Source of the DNA: Bacteroidales bacterium
GTDB taxonomy: Bacteria; Bacteroidota; Bacteroidia; Bacteroidales; F082
Direction: 5' to 3'
Length of the DNA: 35,052 nucleotides
Assembly (NCBI GenBank): GCA_024689285.1
Contig: JAILDR010000072.1
Coordinates: 1 to 35,052 of the forward strand
Shown here: piece by piece, positions 1-7,391 of the stretch
How the letters are laid out: each line of letters opens with the position of its first letter
Position numbering within the stretch: the stretch's first letter is position 1
Made by a program: the position numbers and the translations under genes
The notes under the pieces: model-generated
What the model was told of the DNA's origin: nothing
What the model saw: only the letters and a program-made list of their open reading frames with translations
Databases searched by the model: none

Positions 1-207
1 GCGATGGAACAAAACGGCCTATCAGGACAAGACACAATAGTTAGCTTCTCAGGCCTTATCCTCCCGTCTTCGGAAATCATCAATCTTTGCGGACGCTATA
101 TCCGCGACATCCATTTCGTTGAGAAACCACAAGAACTCCAACTCGGAGCGACATTAACAGAAGTACCATATCAGTATTATCACATTCATTATCAATCCAT
201 ACGATGA
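1..207 (+). CDS. DUF3822-family protein, C-terminal fragment
   Basis: This is the last 68 or so codons of a gene that begins outside the window. The frame is open from base 1 and ends at the TGA at 205-207. The fragment has no catalytic motif. I identify it mainly by context: in Bacteroidota a DUF3822 protein, of unknown function with an actin/ASKHA-like fold, commonly sits directly upstream of rsmD. The C-terminal 'CGRYIRDIHF' segment fits the end of such a protein. The stop overlaps the rsmD start (ATGA, 204-207), so the two genes are probably co-transcribed and translationally coupled. The ATG at 4-6 is probably internal. Family name is moderately sure; function unknown. Confidence 0.6.
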   Translation, partial: AMEQNGLSGQDTIVSFSGLILPSSEIINLCGRYIRDIHFVEKPQELQLGATLTEVPYQYYHIHYQSIR

Positions 208-776
208 GAATCATACGAGGAAGATACCAACGGCGGCAAATCATTGCACCCACCAACCTACCCGTGCGTCCAACAACCGATATGGCTAAGGAGAGCCTTT
301 TCAACATCATCGAAAACCATTTTGACCCTGAAGAAACCGAGGCATTGGATTTGTTTGCCGGCACAGGCAACATATCATACGAATTGGTTTCAAGAGGCTG
401 TCCAAAAGTGGTAGCAGTTGACCAAGACTTCGGTTGCGTGAAATTCATCCGTGAGACTGCCAACAAACTTGAGATGAAAGAGCTTTTGGTCATCCGTTCC
501 GACGTTTTTCGTTTTCTTGACAAGCACAAGATGCAATATGACCTCATCTTTGCCGATCCGCCATACGACTGCCGTCAATACGACGAGATTGTACAACTCA
601 TATTCGACAACAACCTTTTGCGTGAAGGCGGCATGTTTGTCCTCGAACACGACAAATACAAAAACTTCGAGGAGCATCCCCACTTTATGGAGCAAAGGCA
701 CTACGGCAAAGTGAATTTCACCTTCTTCGCCCAGACAATCGAGGAAGAATCCGAGGAAACACCTCTCGAGCCCTAA
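204..776 (+). CDS. rsmD: 16S rRNA (guanine(966)-N2)-methyltransferase RsmD
   Basis: Predicted 190-residue SAM-dependent methyltransferase that methylates N2 of G966 in 16S rRNA during 30S assembly, in the cytoplasm. The N-terminus 'MRIIRGRYQRRQI' and the following 'RPTTDMAKESLFNI' are typical of the RsmD family. The SAM-binding motif I 'DLFAGTGNIS' is at residues 49-58 and the catalytic DPPY at 118-121. Length matches the family (about 180-200). The start is fixed by the ATGA overlap with the upstream gene. A hairpin with a T-run follows the stop, so the operon probably ends here. Confidence 0.93.
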   Translation: MRIIRGRYQRRQIIAPTNLPVRPTTDMAKESLFNIIENHFDPEETEALDLFAGTGNISYELVSRGCPKVVAVDQDFGCVKFIRETANKLEMKELLVIRSDVFRFLDKHKMQYDLIFADPPYDCRQYDEIVQLIFDNNLLREGGMFVLEHDKYKNFEEHPHFMEQRHYGKVNFTFFAQTIEEESEETPLEP

Positions 777-790
777 CCTAAAACAAAGAA

Positions 791-819
791 AGCGACCCGC
801 ACTCGAGTCGCTATTTTTT
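791..819 (+). terminator. Rho-independent terminator after rsmD
   Basis: AGCGAC (791-796) pairs with GTCGCT (807-812) around a 10-nt loop and is followed by ATTTTTT. It lies 15 nt after the rsmD stop and just before the 3' end of the convergent tRNA. Confidence 0.6.
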
Positions 820-821
820 GC

Positions 822-898
822 TGGTGGTCCCACTAGGGCTTGAACCTAGGACCTACTGATTATGAGTCAGTTGCTCTAACCAACTGCGCTATGGGACC
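822..898 (-). tRNA. tRNA with CAT anticodon (elongator Met or Ile2)
   Basis: A complete cloverleaf reads on the minus strand. The 7-bp acceptor stem GGTCCCA/TGGGACC is followed by discriminator A and an encoded CCA (822-824). The D arm contains AGTTGGTTAGA. The anticodon stem ACTGA/TCAGT closes the loop CTCATAA, giving anticodon CAT. The T arm is CTAGG-TTCAAGC-CCTAG. It lacks initiator features such as an unpaired 1-72 position, so it is either elongator Met or the isoleucine tRNA whose C34 is modified to lysidine by TilS. The sequence alone did not let me separate these. Transcription probably starts from the TAATTTTG box inside the palindrome at 951-976. Confidence 0.93.
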
Positions 899-950
899 GC
901 AATTTGACAAGACTTTGACACAACATTTTTGTCTTTTTTCTTGCTTTTTG

Positions 951-976
951 CGCTGCAAAATTACAATTTTGCAGCG
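951..976. promoter_or_regulatory. Perfect 12-2-12 palindrome carrying a minus-strand promoter box
   Basis: The arms 951-962 and 965-976 (CGCTGCAAAATT / AATTTTGCAGCG) are exact inverted repeats separated by AC. On the minus strand the site contains TAATTTTG, a match to the Bacteroidota -7 box TAnnTTTG, placed to start transcription about 40 nt before the tRNA. On the plus strand the same site gives TACAATTTTGC, an imperfect box about 25 nt before the HAD gene. It therefore looks like a two-way promoter, though a cruciform or operator role is possible. Confidence 0.5.
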
Positions 977-1000
977 AAATAATCAGAAATTTTCTAAAAA

Positions 1001-1654
1001 ATGAACACAAAAATCAAGAATATCATTTTCGACCTCGGGGGCGTCATCCTCGACATTGATGAAACTGTTGTATATAAAGAACTCGAAAAATTGGGTATCA
1101 ACACTACGGAACTCGCTCATTCAAAGGAATTTATTGAACTGATGAGCAAATTTGACACTGGTGTTTACACCGCCCCTACCTTCCGCAAGAAGACCAAAGC
1201 CCTGCTCGGATTGGACAAGATGACCGACAAACGTTTCGACGATATCTGGAACGCGATGCTCTTAGACATCCCACGCGAACGCATCGAAGCTATCGAAAAA
1301 GTGAAGAAACACTACAAGATTTTCCTGATGAGCAATACCAATGTGATTCACTACGACCTGTACATCCGCGACCTGCAACTCCGTTTCGGCTACAATGAGT
1401 TTGACGAACTGTTCCACAAGTCCTATTTCTCTTTCGCAGAACATCTCGAAAAGCCTGACACGCGTTTCTTCGAACTCATCATTGACCACGAGCAACTTCT
1501 TCCCGAAGAGACACTCTTCATCGACGATTCAAAGAAGAATGTTGAAGCCGCACAGTCTTTGGGCATCCACACCTATCATATACGTCGCGACGAGTTGGTG
1601 CGCAACTTATTTGAGAATGGGATATTAAAGGAAGGCGTGGTTGATTATGCGTAG
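1001..1654 (+). CDS. HAD-superfamily hydrolase (YihX/sugar-phosphatase-like)
   Basis: Predicted 217-residue cytosolic phosphatase of the haloacid dehalogenase superfamily. Motif I is 'IIFDLGGVILDID', with the nucleophile Asp11. The DLGxV form is typical of the YihX (alpha-D-glucose-1-phosphate phosphatase) and epoxide-hydrolase-like subgroup. Motif II is 'FLMSNTN', the conserved Lys lies in 'EKPDTRFFE', and motif IV is 'FIDDSKKNVEAAQSLG'. A helical cap lies between motifs I and II, as in subclass IA. Substrate cannot be told from sequence; sugar phosphates are the usual guess. Its 3' end overlaps the convergent dus gene by 10 bp, so there is no room for a dedicated terminator. Confidence 0.85.
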   Translation: MNTKIKNIIFDLGGVILDIDETVVYKELEKLGINTTELAHSKEFIELMSKFDTGVYTAPTFRKKTKALLGLDKMTDKRFDDIWNAMLLDIPRERIEAIEKVKKHYKIFLMSNTNVIHYDLYIRDLQLRFGYNEFDELFHKSYFSFAEHLEKPDTRFFELIIDHEQLLPEETLFIDDSKKNVEAAQSLGIHTYHIRRDELVRNLFENGILKEGVVDYA

Positions 1655-2622
1655 TACAGTTCGATTTCAGCCAAAATAGCTAAGACCTCATCCACCGACA
1701 AAGTCTCCATCAGCCGCATCTTAAACGGCTTGAAATTCGGCAAACCCTTAAAGTATGAGGCCCAATGCTTTCGTATTTCAAGCAGGGCGATATGCTCCCC
1801 TTTCCATGCGATGGAACGTTCCAGCTGAATCCTGCTAATTCTCACCCTTTCGGCCACATCAGGCAGAGGAAGTTTCTCTCCTGTCTCCAAATAATGCCGA
1901 ATCTGACTGAAAACCCAAGGATTCCCATAAGTAGCCCTTCCTATCATCAGGCCGTCAACGCCATAAGTGTCTTTGTAATGTTTGGCTGAGAGCCCATCCA
2001 CAACATCACCATTGCCGATAATGGGGATTGTCATACGCGGGTTGTTCTTCACCGCCCCAATGAGTGTCCAGTCAGCAGGCTCGCTATATTTTGTGGTACG
2101 CAAGCGACCATGTATGGTCAGGGCAGCAATGCCAACATCTTGTAAACGCTCTGCGATGTCAACGATTTCTCGATGCTGATCGTCGTAGCCAAGACGGGTT
2201 TTCACCGTCACAGGAGTCTTGACAGCCTCCACCACAGCCTTGGTGATAGCCACCATCTTAGGGACGTCGTTCATAATGCCCGAACCAGCACCCTTTGAAG
2301 CCACTTTCTTCACAGGACAGCCAAAATTGATGTCGATTATATCAGGACGAGCAGTCTCGGCATAACGCGCCGCCTCAACCATCGGTTCTACGGCATTACC
2401 GAAAATCTGTATCCCTACCGGGCGTTCAAACTCTTCGAAATCCAGCTTCTTAATACTCTTCACGGCGTCGCGGATGAGACCATCTGCGGAGATGAATTCA
2501 GAGTAAACCACATCAGCTCCGAAAATCTTGCACACATAACGGAAAGGCGGATCCGACACATCCTCCATCGGAGCCAGGAGGAGCGGATAATGATCAAATT
2601 CTAAGTTGGCAATTTTATACAT
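1645..2622 (-). CDS. dusB: tRNA-dihydrouridine synthase (DusB-type)
   Basis: Predicted 325-residue FMN-dependent enzyme that reduces uridine to dihydrouridine in the tRNA D-loop using NADPH. The TIM-barrel N-terminus 'PLLLAPMEDVSDPPFR' carries the family signature. 'DINFGCPVKKV' contains the catalytic Cys and is followed by 'GAGSGIM'. 'VKTRLGYD' and 'GNGDV' are flavin/phosphate-binding segments. I start at the ATG at 2622: an upstream in-frame TTG at 2640 lies beyond the promoter box CAAAAGTA (2630-2637, minus-strand TACTTTTG), so it would not be transcribed. That box ends only 7 nt before the ATG, making the mRNA nearly or fully leaderless. DusB is the likely subfamily, but other Dus types are not excluded. 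Confidence 0.88.
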   Translation of the reverse strand: MYKIANLEFDHYPLLLAPMEDVSDPPFRYVCKIFGADVVYSEFISADGLIRDAVKSIKKLDFEEFERPVGIQIFGNAVEPMVEAARYAETARPDIIDINFGCPVKKVASKGAGSGIMNDVPKMVAITKAVVEAVKTPVTVKTRLGYDDQHREIVDIAERLQDVGIAALTIHGRLRTTKYSEPADWTLIGAVKNNPRMTIPIIGNGDVVDGLSAKHYKDTYGVDGLMIGRATYGNPWVFSQIRHYLETGEKLPLPDVAERVRISRIQLERSIAWKGEHIALLEIRKHWASYFKGLPNFKPFKMRLMETLSVDEVLAILAEIELYYA

Positions 2623-2629
2623 GACGCTG

Positions 2630-2654
2630 CAAAAGTACAAAAAGTGTATCTTTG
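2630..2654. promoter_or_regulatory. Divergent Bacteroidota promoter pair (dus / CPBP protease)
   Basis: Two -7 boxes of the TAnnTTTG type lie back to back: TACTTTTG on the minus strand (2630-2637) facing dus, and TATCTTTG on the plus strand (2647-2654) facing the membrane protease. Both continue as GCAGC, a common local extension. Each promoter's upstream region overlaps the neighbouring transcription unit. Confidence 0.7.
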
Positions 2655-2670
2655 CAGCAAAATCATCGCC

Positions 2671-3531
2671 ATGAACGACAACTTTTTTACCGAAAGTCTA
2701 CGCCAATTCCCTGCAATGCGTGTCTTTTTATATTTAGTAATCATATTGATTAGTACGCTAATTGGTCTTGCTTTGTCTGCTGTTTTTGTCTTTAACGGCG
2801 ACACTGGGATAAAAATCGGACAAGGCATCAACTCCATCTTTATGTTTATAATTCCGCCTTTCGTGTATTACTACCTTACGCACAAGGAACACCGGATGCA
2901 AGAGCTGGGATTCCGCAGCCTCACCCCACCCTGGTGGCTCATATTAATAGGAGTAGGCTTGATGTTTGTCTCACTGCCCGTCACCAACCAACTCACAGCA
3001 TGGAACGAAGGCATGAGCTTAGGCAAAAGCTTAAACTGGCTCGAAGACTGGATTAAATCTTTAGAAGAAACTGCAAAAGCAGCAACAGAGAAGATGCTGA
3101 ATGTAGACACAATTGGAAATTTGTTGCTCAACATGATTGTCATTGCCTTGATACCCGCAATCGGAGAGGAAATGACCTTCAGAGGTGTGTTGCAACAGTC
3201 GCTGACGCGCAAGATGAACCCGCACTTGGCCATTCTCCTTTCAGCAGCCATTTTCTCATTCATCCATTTTCAGTTCTACGGCTTTCTGCCGCGCATGTTC
3301 CTGGGTGTTTTGTTGGGCTATATGTTTTATATCACCGGCTCGCTCTGGACCAGCATATTGATGCATTTCCTCAACAATGGCACAGCGGTGGTGCTTTACT
3401 ATCTCAACAGCAAAAGCGTCATCGACATCGACGTGGAACATTTTGGTGCGATGAACGGCTGGATAGTCGCCTTGAGTGCAGTGGCAACCGCCGCACTCAT
3501 CGTGTGGAGCTGGCGGAAAGCAAAGCAATAA
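2671..3531 (+). CDS. CPBP-family intramembrane glutamic/metalloprotease
   Basis: Predicted 286-residue polytopic inner-membrane protein of the CPBP (CAAX protease and bacteriocin-processing, formerly Abi) family. Motif 1 is 'PAIGEEMTFRGVLQQSL', with the paired Glu and downstream Arg (EExxxR). Motif 2 is 'FSFIHFQFYGFLPRMF' with its His, and motif 3 is 'SILMHFLNNG' with the conserved His/Asn. Several hydrophobic segments surround these. Start ATG 2671 is chosen because an earlier GTG at 2644 lies within the promoter box (2647-2654). In-cell substrate is unknown; relatives process prenylated proteins, peptides or bacteriocins. It is followed by a strong bidirectional terminator. Confidence 0.85.
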   Translation: MNDNFFTESLRQFPAMRVFLYLVIILISTLIGLALSAVFVFNGDTGIKIGQGINSIFMFIIPPFVYYYLTHKEHRMQELGFRSLTPPWWLILIGVGLMFVSLPVTNQLTAWNEGMSLGKSLNWLEDWIKSLEETAKAATEKMLNVDTIGNLLLNMIVIALIPAIGEEMTFRGVLQQSLTRKMNPHLAILLSAAIFSFIHFQFYGFLPRMFLGVLLGYMFYITGSLWTSILMHFLNNGTAVVLYYLNSKSVIDIDVEHFGAMNGWIVALSAVATAALIVWSWRKAKQ

Positions 3532-3559
3532 AAAAGGCGGCAGATTTGCCGCCTTTTTT
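3530..3559. terminator. Bidirectional intrinsic terminator
   Basis: A perfect 13-bp stem (AAAAAAGGCGGCA at 3530-3542, TGCCGCCTTTTTT at 3547-3559) with a GATT loop. The A/T tracts on both sides let it serve both the CPBP gene (plus) and the exb operon (minus), whose 3' ends flank it. Confidence 0.9.
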
Positions 3560-3578
3560 CAAATTATGTAACAACCAA

Positions 3579-4046
3579 TTAGTTGTCCAGCGCGCTGCCC
3601 TTGAGGGTCGTATAATTGATACGGAAAGCACCCACCTTACGAAGCTCCTGCTTCACATCGGTGACGACACCCATACGAGTATCCTTATGCACTTTCAGTG
3701 CGGTGGTCAACAGCGGGCGGTCAGCTTCGTTACGCGAGTCGCGTTCCTTCTGAATCCAGTCAGCAATATTTGCCGGACGGGCGAAGGCATCATCCAATTG
3801 GATACGCGATTCGGTACCGAGTTTAGCGTCGCGCGGAGGGCCGATATAGATGGAGCAGACCAACGCCTTGTGCTCGAGTTTCTGAATCTCACTAGCCTTG
3901 GGCATAGCGGTCTTCACCTTCAGCTCAACATCACGCATCGTAGTGGTGATCATGAAGAAGAATATCAACATGTAAACGATATCAGGCAGTGAAGAGGTGC
4001 TCACTTGCGGCACTTCTTTCTTTCCTTCTTTTCTGAATTTACCCAT
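3579..4046 (-). CDS. exbD: ExbD/TolR-family biopolymer transport protein (second copy)
   Basis: Predicted 155-residue single-span protein. Residues about 1-18 are cytoplasmic and basic. One transmembrane helix, 'PDIVYMLIFFFMITTTM', begins with the Asp that carries protons in ExbD/TolR. The rest is a periplasmic domain ('VELKVKTAMPKASEI'). ExbD partners ExbB to turn the proton gradient into force on TonB, energising outer-membrane uptake. It is the last gene of the operon, 13 nt after another exbD-like gene, and is followed by the terminator at 3530-3559. Two dissimilar ExbD copies in tandem are common in Bacteroidota and may form a hetero-oligomer. Confidence 0.88.
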   Translation of the reverse strand: MGKFRKEGKKEVPQVSTSSLPDIVYMLIFFFMITTTMRDVELKVKTAMPKASEIQKLEHKALVCSIYIGPPRDAKLGTESRIQLDDAFARPANIADWIQKERDSRNEADRPLLTTALKVHKDTRMGVVTDVKQELRKVGAFRINYTTLKGSALDN

Positions 4047-4059
4047 ATTTTATCCTCCT

Positions 4060-4629
4060 TTAGTTAGTCTTGTATTCAACGGGCTCAGCCTCACTGATAC
4101 GCACGGGCACAGCTTCGTTGACAGCCTTGGTTTGATCTTCGTTGAGTTGGTCTAAGTGCTTGTGGAATTTCTTCCATGCCAGTTCTTCCTTCATTTCATT
4201 GAAAGCGCGAGCCAACTCATTTTGCACACTGATATACATAGCATACGAGGTACCGCGGTCATTCTGGAGCGAAATAACGCCTTTCGACATGAGCACGTCG
4301 CCCACGAGGTCAAAATGCTTGGTTTCCACTTCAGGAGCGGTCTCATCGTTAGGACGCGGGGTCATAAAGTCCTTAGCGAGATCCTTCAACATGGAGATGT
4401 CGGAAGGACGGCCATTGACCAATAACCTATCGCTCTTGTTTACCATTACATTCATCACATTTCTTTCCTTGACCTTCACGTCCTCATCGTTTTGCTCGAC
4501 AGGAGGAGGCAGACGGCGGGTGATACCGTAGTCCACGTCCATTGAGGTCGTCATCAGGAAGAAACACAACAGCAAGAATGCTATGTCAGCCTGCGAACTC
4601 GAATTGATTTCTGGAACTTTTCTTGCCAT
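4060..4629 (-). CDS. exbD: ExbD/TolR-family biopolymer transport protein (first copy)
   Basis: Predicted 189-residue ExbD-like protein. The N-terminal 'MARKVPEINSSSQADIAFLLLCFFLMTTSM' region contains a single transmembrane helix preceded by the conserved proton-carrying Asp in 'ADIAFL'. A periplasmic domain follows, longer than that of the next gene and with a charged C-terminal tail rich in Lys/Glu. It lies 11 nt downstream of the membrane protein at 4641 and 13 nt upstream of the second exbD, inside the same operon. Role as for ExbD: a stator component of the TonB energising complex. The two copies share little sequence beyond the helix, so they are not a recent duplication. Confidence 0.88.
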   Translation of the reverse strand: MARKVPEINSSSQADIAFLLLCFFLMTTSMDVDYGITRRLPPPVEQNDEDVKVKERNVMNVMVNKSDRLLVNGRPSDISMLKDLAKDFMTPRPNDETAPEVETKHFDLVGDVLMSKGVISLQNDRGTSYAMYISVQNELARAFNEMKEELAWKKFHKHLDQLNEDQTKAVNEAVPVRISEAEPVEYKTN

Positions 4630-4640
4630 GATGAAATGTT

Positions 4641-5099
4641 TTACTTTTTAAGTCCCTTGTACACTACTGAGAACAGGATGGAGATGAAAGCAACTACAAG
4701 GGTGATGTAGAAGAAATTAAGGCCAAATTCGACCATTCCATGTGTCTTGCCGGAATAGAGTTTCTCACCAGCTTGATAGGTAAGGCCGAAGGCACCTTTT
4801 GACATAACGTAAGCTACAACTGCAATAATAGCGAATGCAATGACGGCAACCAATAAAGTCTTGCCCTTGACGCCTTTGACGACAGCAGCGAAGACGACTG
4901 AAATCAATGCAATGACAATACCAAGTATAATCAAGATGTAGCCCCAATTCAGGAATAAGTCTGCGCGAGGCGTGGGATTACCTGCTTGGAAATCCGGCTT
5001 GATCGAACCCACTACGAGGTAGAACAAGGCTCCAATGATAACAGTAATCGCAGCCAGGGCAAGAAATACCCACTTTGAAATATTAAGCTTACTGTTCAT
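4641..5099 (-). CDS. Small four-helix membrane protein of the exb operon
   Basis: Predicted 152-residue integral membrane protein, not assigned to a named family. Four hydrophobic stretches are visible at about residues 10-31, 52-76, 81-100 and 127-148, with short polar loops. The loop between helices 1 and 2 (about residues 32-50) contains 'PDFQAGNPTPRADL'. It sits between exbB and the two exbD genes with 11-15 nt gaps, so it is almost certainly co-expressed. It could be an accessory subunit of the ExbB/ExbD motor or an assembly factor, but this is inference from position only. Confidence 0.75.
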   Translation of the reverse strand: MNSKLNISKWVFLALAAITVIIGALFYLVVGSIKPDFQAGNPTPRADLFLNWGYILIILGIVIALISVVFAAVVKGVKGKTLLVAVIAFAIIAVVAYVMSKGAFGLTYQAGEKLYSGKTHGMVEFGLNFFYITLVVAFISILFSVVYKGLKK

Positions 5100-5114
5100 G
5101 ATTGATACTTATTA

Positions 5115-5939
5115 TTATTTATTGTACTTAGCGAGGATGTCCATGAACGAGATGGAAGCGTCTTCCATGTCGTTGACGATGCTTTCGATTTTAGCAGCGA
5201 TGAAGTTGAAGAAAATCTGAAGGATGATAGCAGCGATCAGACCGAACACGGTGGTCAACAGAGCGACCTTCATACCAGAGGCGACGACCGTCGGGCTCAT
5301 GTCACCAGCAGCGGCGATATCGTCGAAAGCCTGGATCATACCGATAACCGTACCCATGAATCCGAACATAGGAGCCAAGCTGATGCAAAGACCAATCCAG
5401 CTGAGGCCACTTTCGAGCTTGCCACCAGCGACTGAGCCGTAAGAAACGATGCTCTTTTCGACTTCGTCAAGCGACTGTCCGTCTTGATAGCGGATGAGGC
5501 CTTGTGTGAAGATGCTGGCCACAGGACCACGAGTGTTCTTGCAGAGTTGTTTGGCGCCCTCAACGTCACCGTTCTTCATCTTGTCCTCAATACCCTTAAG
5601 GAGTTTGGTGGAGTTGGCAGTGGCGAGTGTGAGGTAAATGATTCTCTCGATGGAGATGGCCATACCGATGAGAAGGATGACCAACACGATGCCCATGAAT
5701 GCAGGACCGCCGTCGATGAACTGCTTTTTGATGGACTCACGGAAAGTGAGCGGAGCAGCCTCTGGTTGAGCAGCAGGGGCGACTTCTTCTTCAACAACCG
5801 CAGGGGCGGGGGTCTCTTCAGGAGCAACGACCTGTTCGGTCTGCTCGGTTTGCGCTTGCTCTTCTTGAGCAACGACGAGATTGCTGACACCAAAGGTGAA
5901 CAGGCCAGCAACCATGAGGAAAGCAATTAATTTTTTCAT
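5115..5939 (-). CDS. exbB: MotA/TolQ/ExbB proton-channel protein
   Basis: Predicted 274-residue ExbB-type channel protein, first gene of the operon. An N-terminal hydrophobic segment (residues 1-24, ending 'VVAQ') looks like a cleavable signal or extra helix. It is followed by a low-complexity Gln/Glu/Pro/Ala linker at about 25-62. Three core helices follow; the signature 'LAPMFGFMGTVIGMIQAF' marks the ExbB/TolQ domain. 'MKVALLTTVFGLIAAI' is the last helix. ExbB forms a pentameric proton channel around the ExbD helix. I see no good TAnnTTTG box between this gene and tRNA-Ser 71 nt upstream, so read-through from the tRNA promoter is possible. Confidence 0.92.
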   Translation of the reverse strand: MKKLIAFLMVAGLFTFGVSNLVVAQEEQAQTEQTEQVVAPEETPAPAVVEEEVAPAAQPEAAPLTFRESIKKQFIDGGPAFMGIVLVILLIGMAISIERIIYLTLATANSTKLLKGIEDKMKNGDVEGAKQLCKNTRGPVASIFTQGLIRYQDGQSLDEVEKSIVSYGSVAGGKLESGLSWIGLCISLAPMFGFMGTVIGMIQAFDDIAAAGDMSPTVVASGMKVALLTTVFGLIAAIILQIFFNFIAAKIESIVNDMEDASISFMDILAKYNK

Positions 5940-6010
5940 AGTGTGATTAAATAATTTTGATGATACTTTTGTTGTTTTCTAATGATTCAATCAATGCTTT
6001 TGCTTTTCTG

Positions 6011-6098
6011 CGGAGAGAGCGGGATTCGAACCCGCGGTACCCTTTTGGAGTACACACACTTTCCAGGCGTGCTCCTTAAACCACTCGGACATCTCTCC
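6011..6098 (-). tRNA. tRNA-Ser(GGA)
   Basis: An 88-nt class II tRNA. Acceptor stem GGAGAGA/TCTCTCC, discriminator G (the serine identity base) and the long variable arm typical of serine tRNAs are present. The anticodon loop CTGGAAA gives GGA, reading UCC/UCU. The T loop is TTCGAAT. CCA is not encoded. Its promoter is at 6142-6174. Confidence 0.95.
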
Positions 6099-6141
6099 AA
6101 AATGCCGTATCCTACCCCACTTTTATCCAAAAATCAGTTGA

Positions 6142-6174
6142 CAAAATTACATAAAATTTCAATCCTACGACAAA
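6142..6174 (-). promoter_or_regulatory. Promoter of tRNA-Ser
   Basis: On the minus strand TTTG (6171-6174) is followed after 21 nt by TAATTTTG (6142-6149). This matches the Bacteroidota primary sigma consensus TTTG-N19-21-TAnnTTTG. It is about 40 nt upstream of the tRNA and has the best spacing of any promoter in the window. Confidence 0.7.
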
Positions 6175-6223
6175 ATAATTGCATTTTTATTGAAATAATT
6201 TTCCAACTTCTTGAAACATAGCA

Positions 6224-7258
6224 TCAAACGGTAAGCTCTCCACGGATGGAAACGGGAAGGATTTGGCGGATTCGCTCAACAGGCAAGTTCAATCCAAGGA
6301 GATACATCAACTTGGCGACGGCGGCTTCGGTGGTCATATCATAGCCACTGATGATGCCAATACGGGCCATATCGAGGCTGGTCTCGTAGCGTCCCATCTC
6401 CACCGAACCGGCCTTGCATTGCGTGATATTGAGGATAAGCAGTCCCCCATCGATGGCTTCCTTCAACGCGTCAAGGAACCAGGACGCTGTGGTGGCATTG
6501 CCCGATCCGAAAGTCTCAAGAACGAGACCTTTCAAGCCTGGAGTCTTCAGGACATGACGCACAAAGTCTTCCGATATGCCCGGGAAGAGCTTGAGGATGC
6601 CGACGTTGCGGTCCATATCGGTGTGCACCTTCAATTTCTTGAAATTGGGCTTCAGGATGCGGTCCTTATTATATTTAATGTGTATACCCACATCGGCGAG
6701 GTTGGGATAGTTGGACGAAATGAAGGCGTTGAAGTTCTCCGCATTGAATTTGGTGGCACGGTTGCCTCGCAGCAGTTGGTTCTGGAAAAAGATGCTAACC
6801 TCGGGAACGACAGGCGTGTCTTCGTCCTTGGCTGCTGCAATCTCGACAGCGGCGAGGAAATTCTCGCGCCCGTCGCTGCGCACCATACCCATGGGCAACT
6901 GCGAACCAGTCAACACCACGGGCTTGTTCAGGTTCTCCAACATGAAGCTCAGGGCAGAGGCAGTATAGGCCATCGTATCTGAGCCGTGCAACACCACGAA
7001 ACCATCGTAATGCTCATACTCATCCTCTATCTTCGTGGCGAGGCGCACCCAGAAGTCGGGCGACATATTGGAAGAGTCAATCAGCGGGTCAAAGCTATAG
7101 AAGTCAATCTGATAGCCAAAGTTTTTCAGCACAGGCAAGTGCGTGTAGATGTTGTCGAAATCGAAAGGCACGAGGGCTCCTGAAACCGGGTCTTGCATCA
7201 TGCCGATGGTGCCGCCAGTATAGAGCACCAGTATGGATATTTCTTCGTTGCTTTGCAT
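6224..7258 (-). CDS. ansA: Type I (cytoplasmic) L-asparaginase
   Basis: Predicted 344-residue enzyme hydrolysing L-asparagine to aspartate and ammonia. The first catalytic Thr is in 'LVLYTGGTIGMMQ' near the N-terminus. The second triad motif is 'VVLHGSDTMAYTASAL' (Thr-Asp pair). 'KPVVLTGSQLPM' is also characteristic of the family. No signal peptide is seen, which fits AnsA rather than the periplasmic AnsB. The ATG at 7258 is chosen: the open frame extends another 40 codons upstream, but that stretch crosses the promoter box CAAAAGTA (7279-7286; minus-strand TACTTTTG), and the first motif is correctly placed only from 7258. Confidence 0.93.
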   Translation of the reverse strand: MQSNEEISILVLYTGGTIGMMQDPVSGALVPFDFDNIYTHLPVLKNFGYQIDFYSFDPLIDSSNMSPDFWVRLATKIEDEYEHYDGFVVLHGSDTMAYTASALSFMLENLNKPVVLTGSQLPMGMVRSDGRENFLAAVEIAAAKDEDTPVVPEVSIFFQNQLLRGNRATKFNAENFNAFISSNYPNLADVGIHIKYNKDRILKPNFKKLKVHTDMDRNVGILKLFPGISEDFVRHVLKTPGLKGLVLETFGSGNATTASWFLDALKEAIDGGLLILNITQCKAGSVEMGRYETSLDMARIGIISGYDMTTEAAVAKLMYLLGLNLPVERIRQILPVSIRGELTV

Positions 7259-7278
7259 AATTAGTTGCTTTGGGGCGG

Positions 7279-7356
7279 CAAAAGTAGGGAATAATTCTTT
7301 TTTTTGAACAAAAAACATCAAAACGGAAACAGCTTTCTGTGTTTTTCCTAAATTTG
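7279..7356. promoter_or_regulatory. Divergent promoters (ansA / multidomain oxidoreductase)
   Basis: Minus strand: TACTTTTG at 7279-7286 with a TTTG at 7309-7312, giving 22-nt spacing, facing ansA. Plus strand: TAAATTTG at 7349-7356, 35 nt before the ATG at 7392; its -33 element is not clear. Confidence 0.6.
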
Positions 7357-7391
7357 CGGTCGCTTTTTTACGACTCAAAACTCATTGTTAC

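Noticed and set aside
5964..5971. TACTTTTG promoter box on the plus strand upstream of tRNA-Ser
   Set aside because: It would transcribe antisense to the tRNA with no gene downstream on that strand; probably chance in AT-rich sequence.
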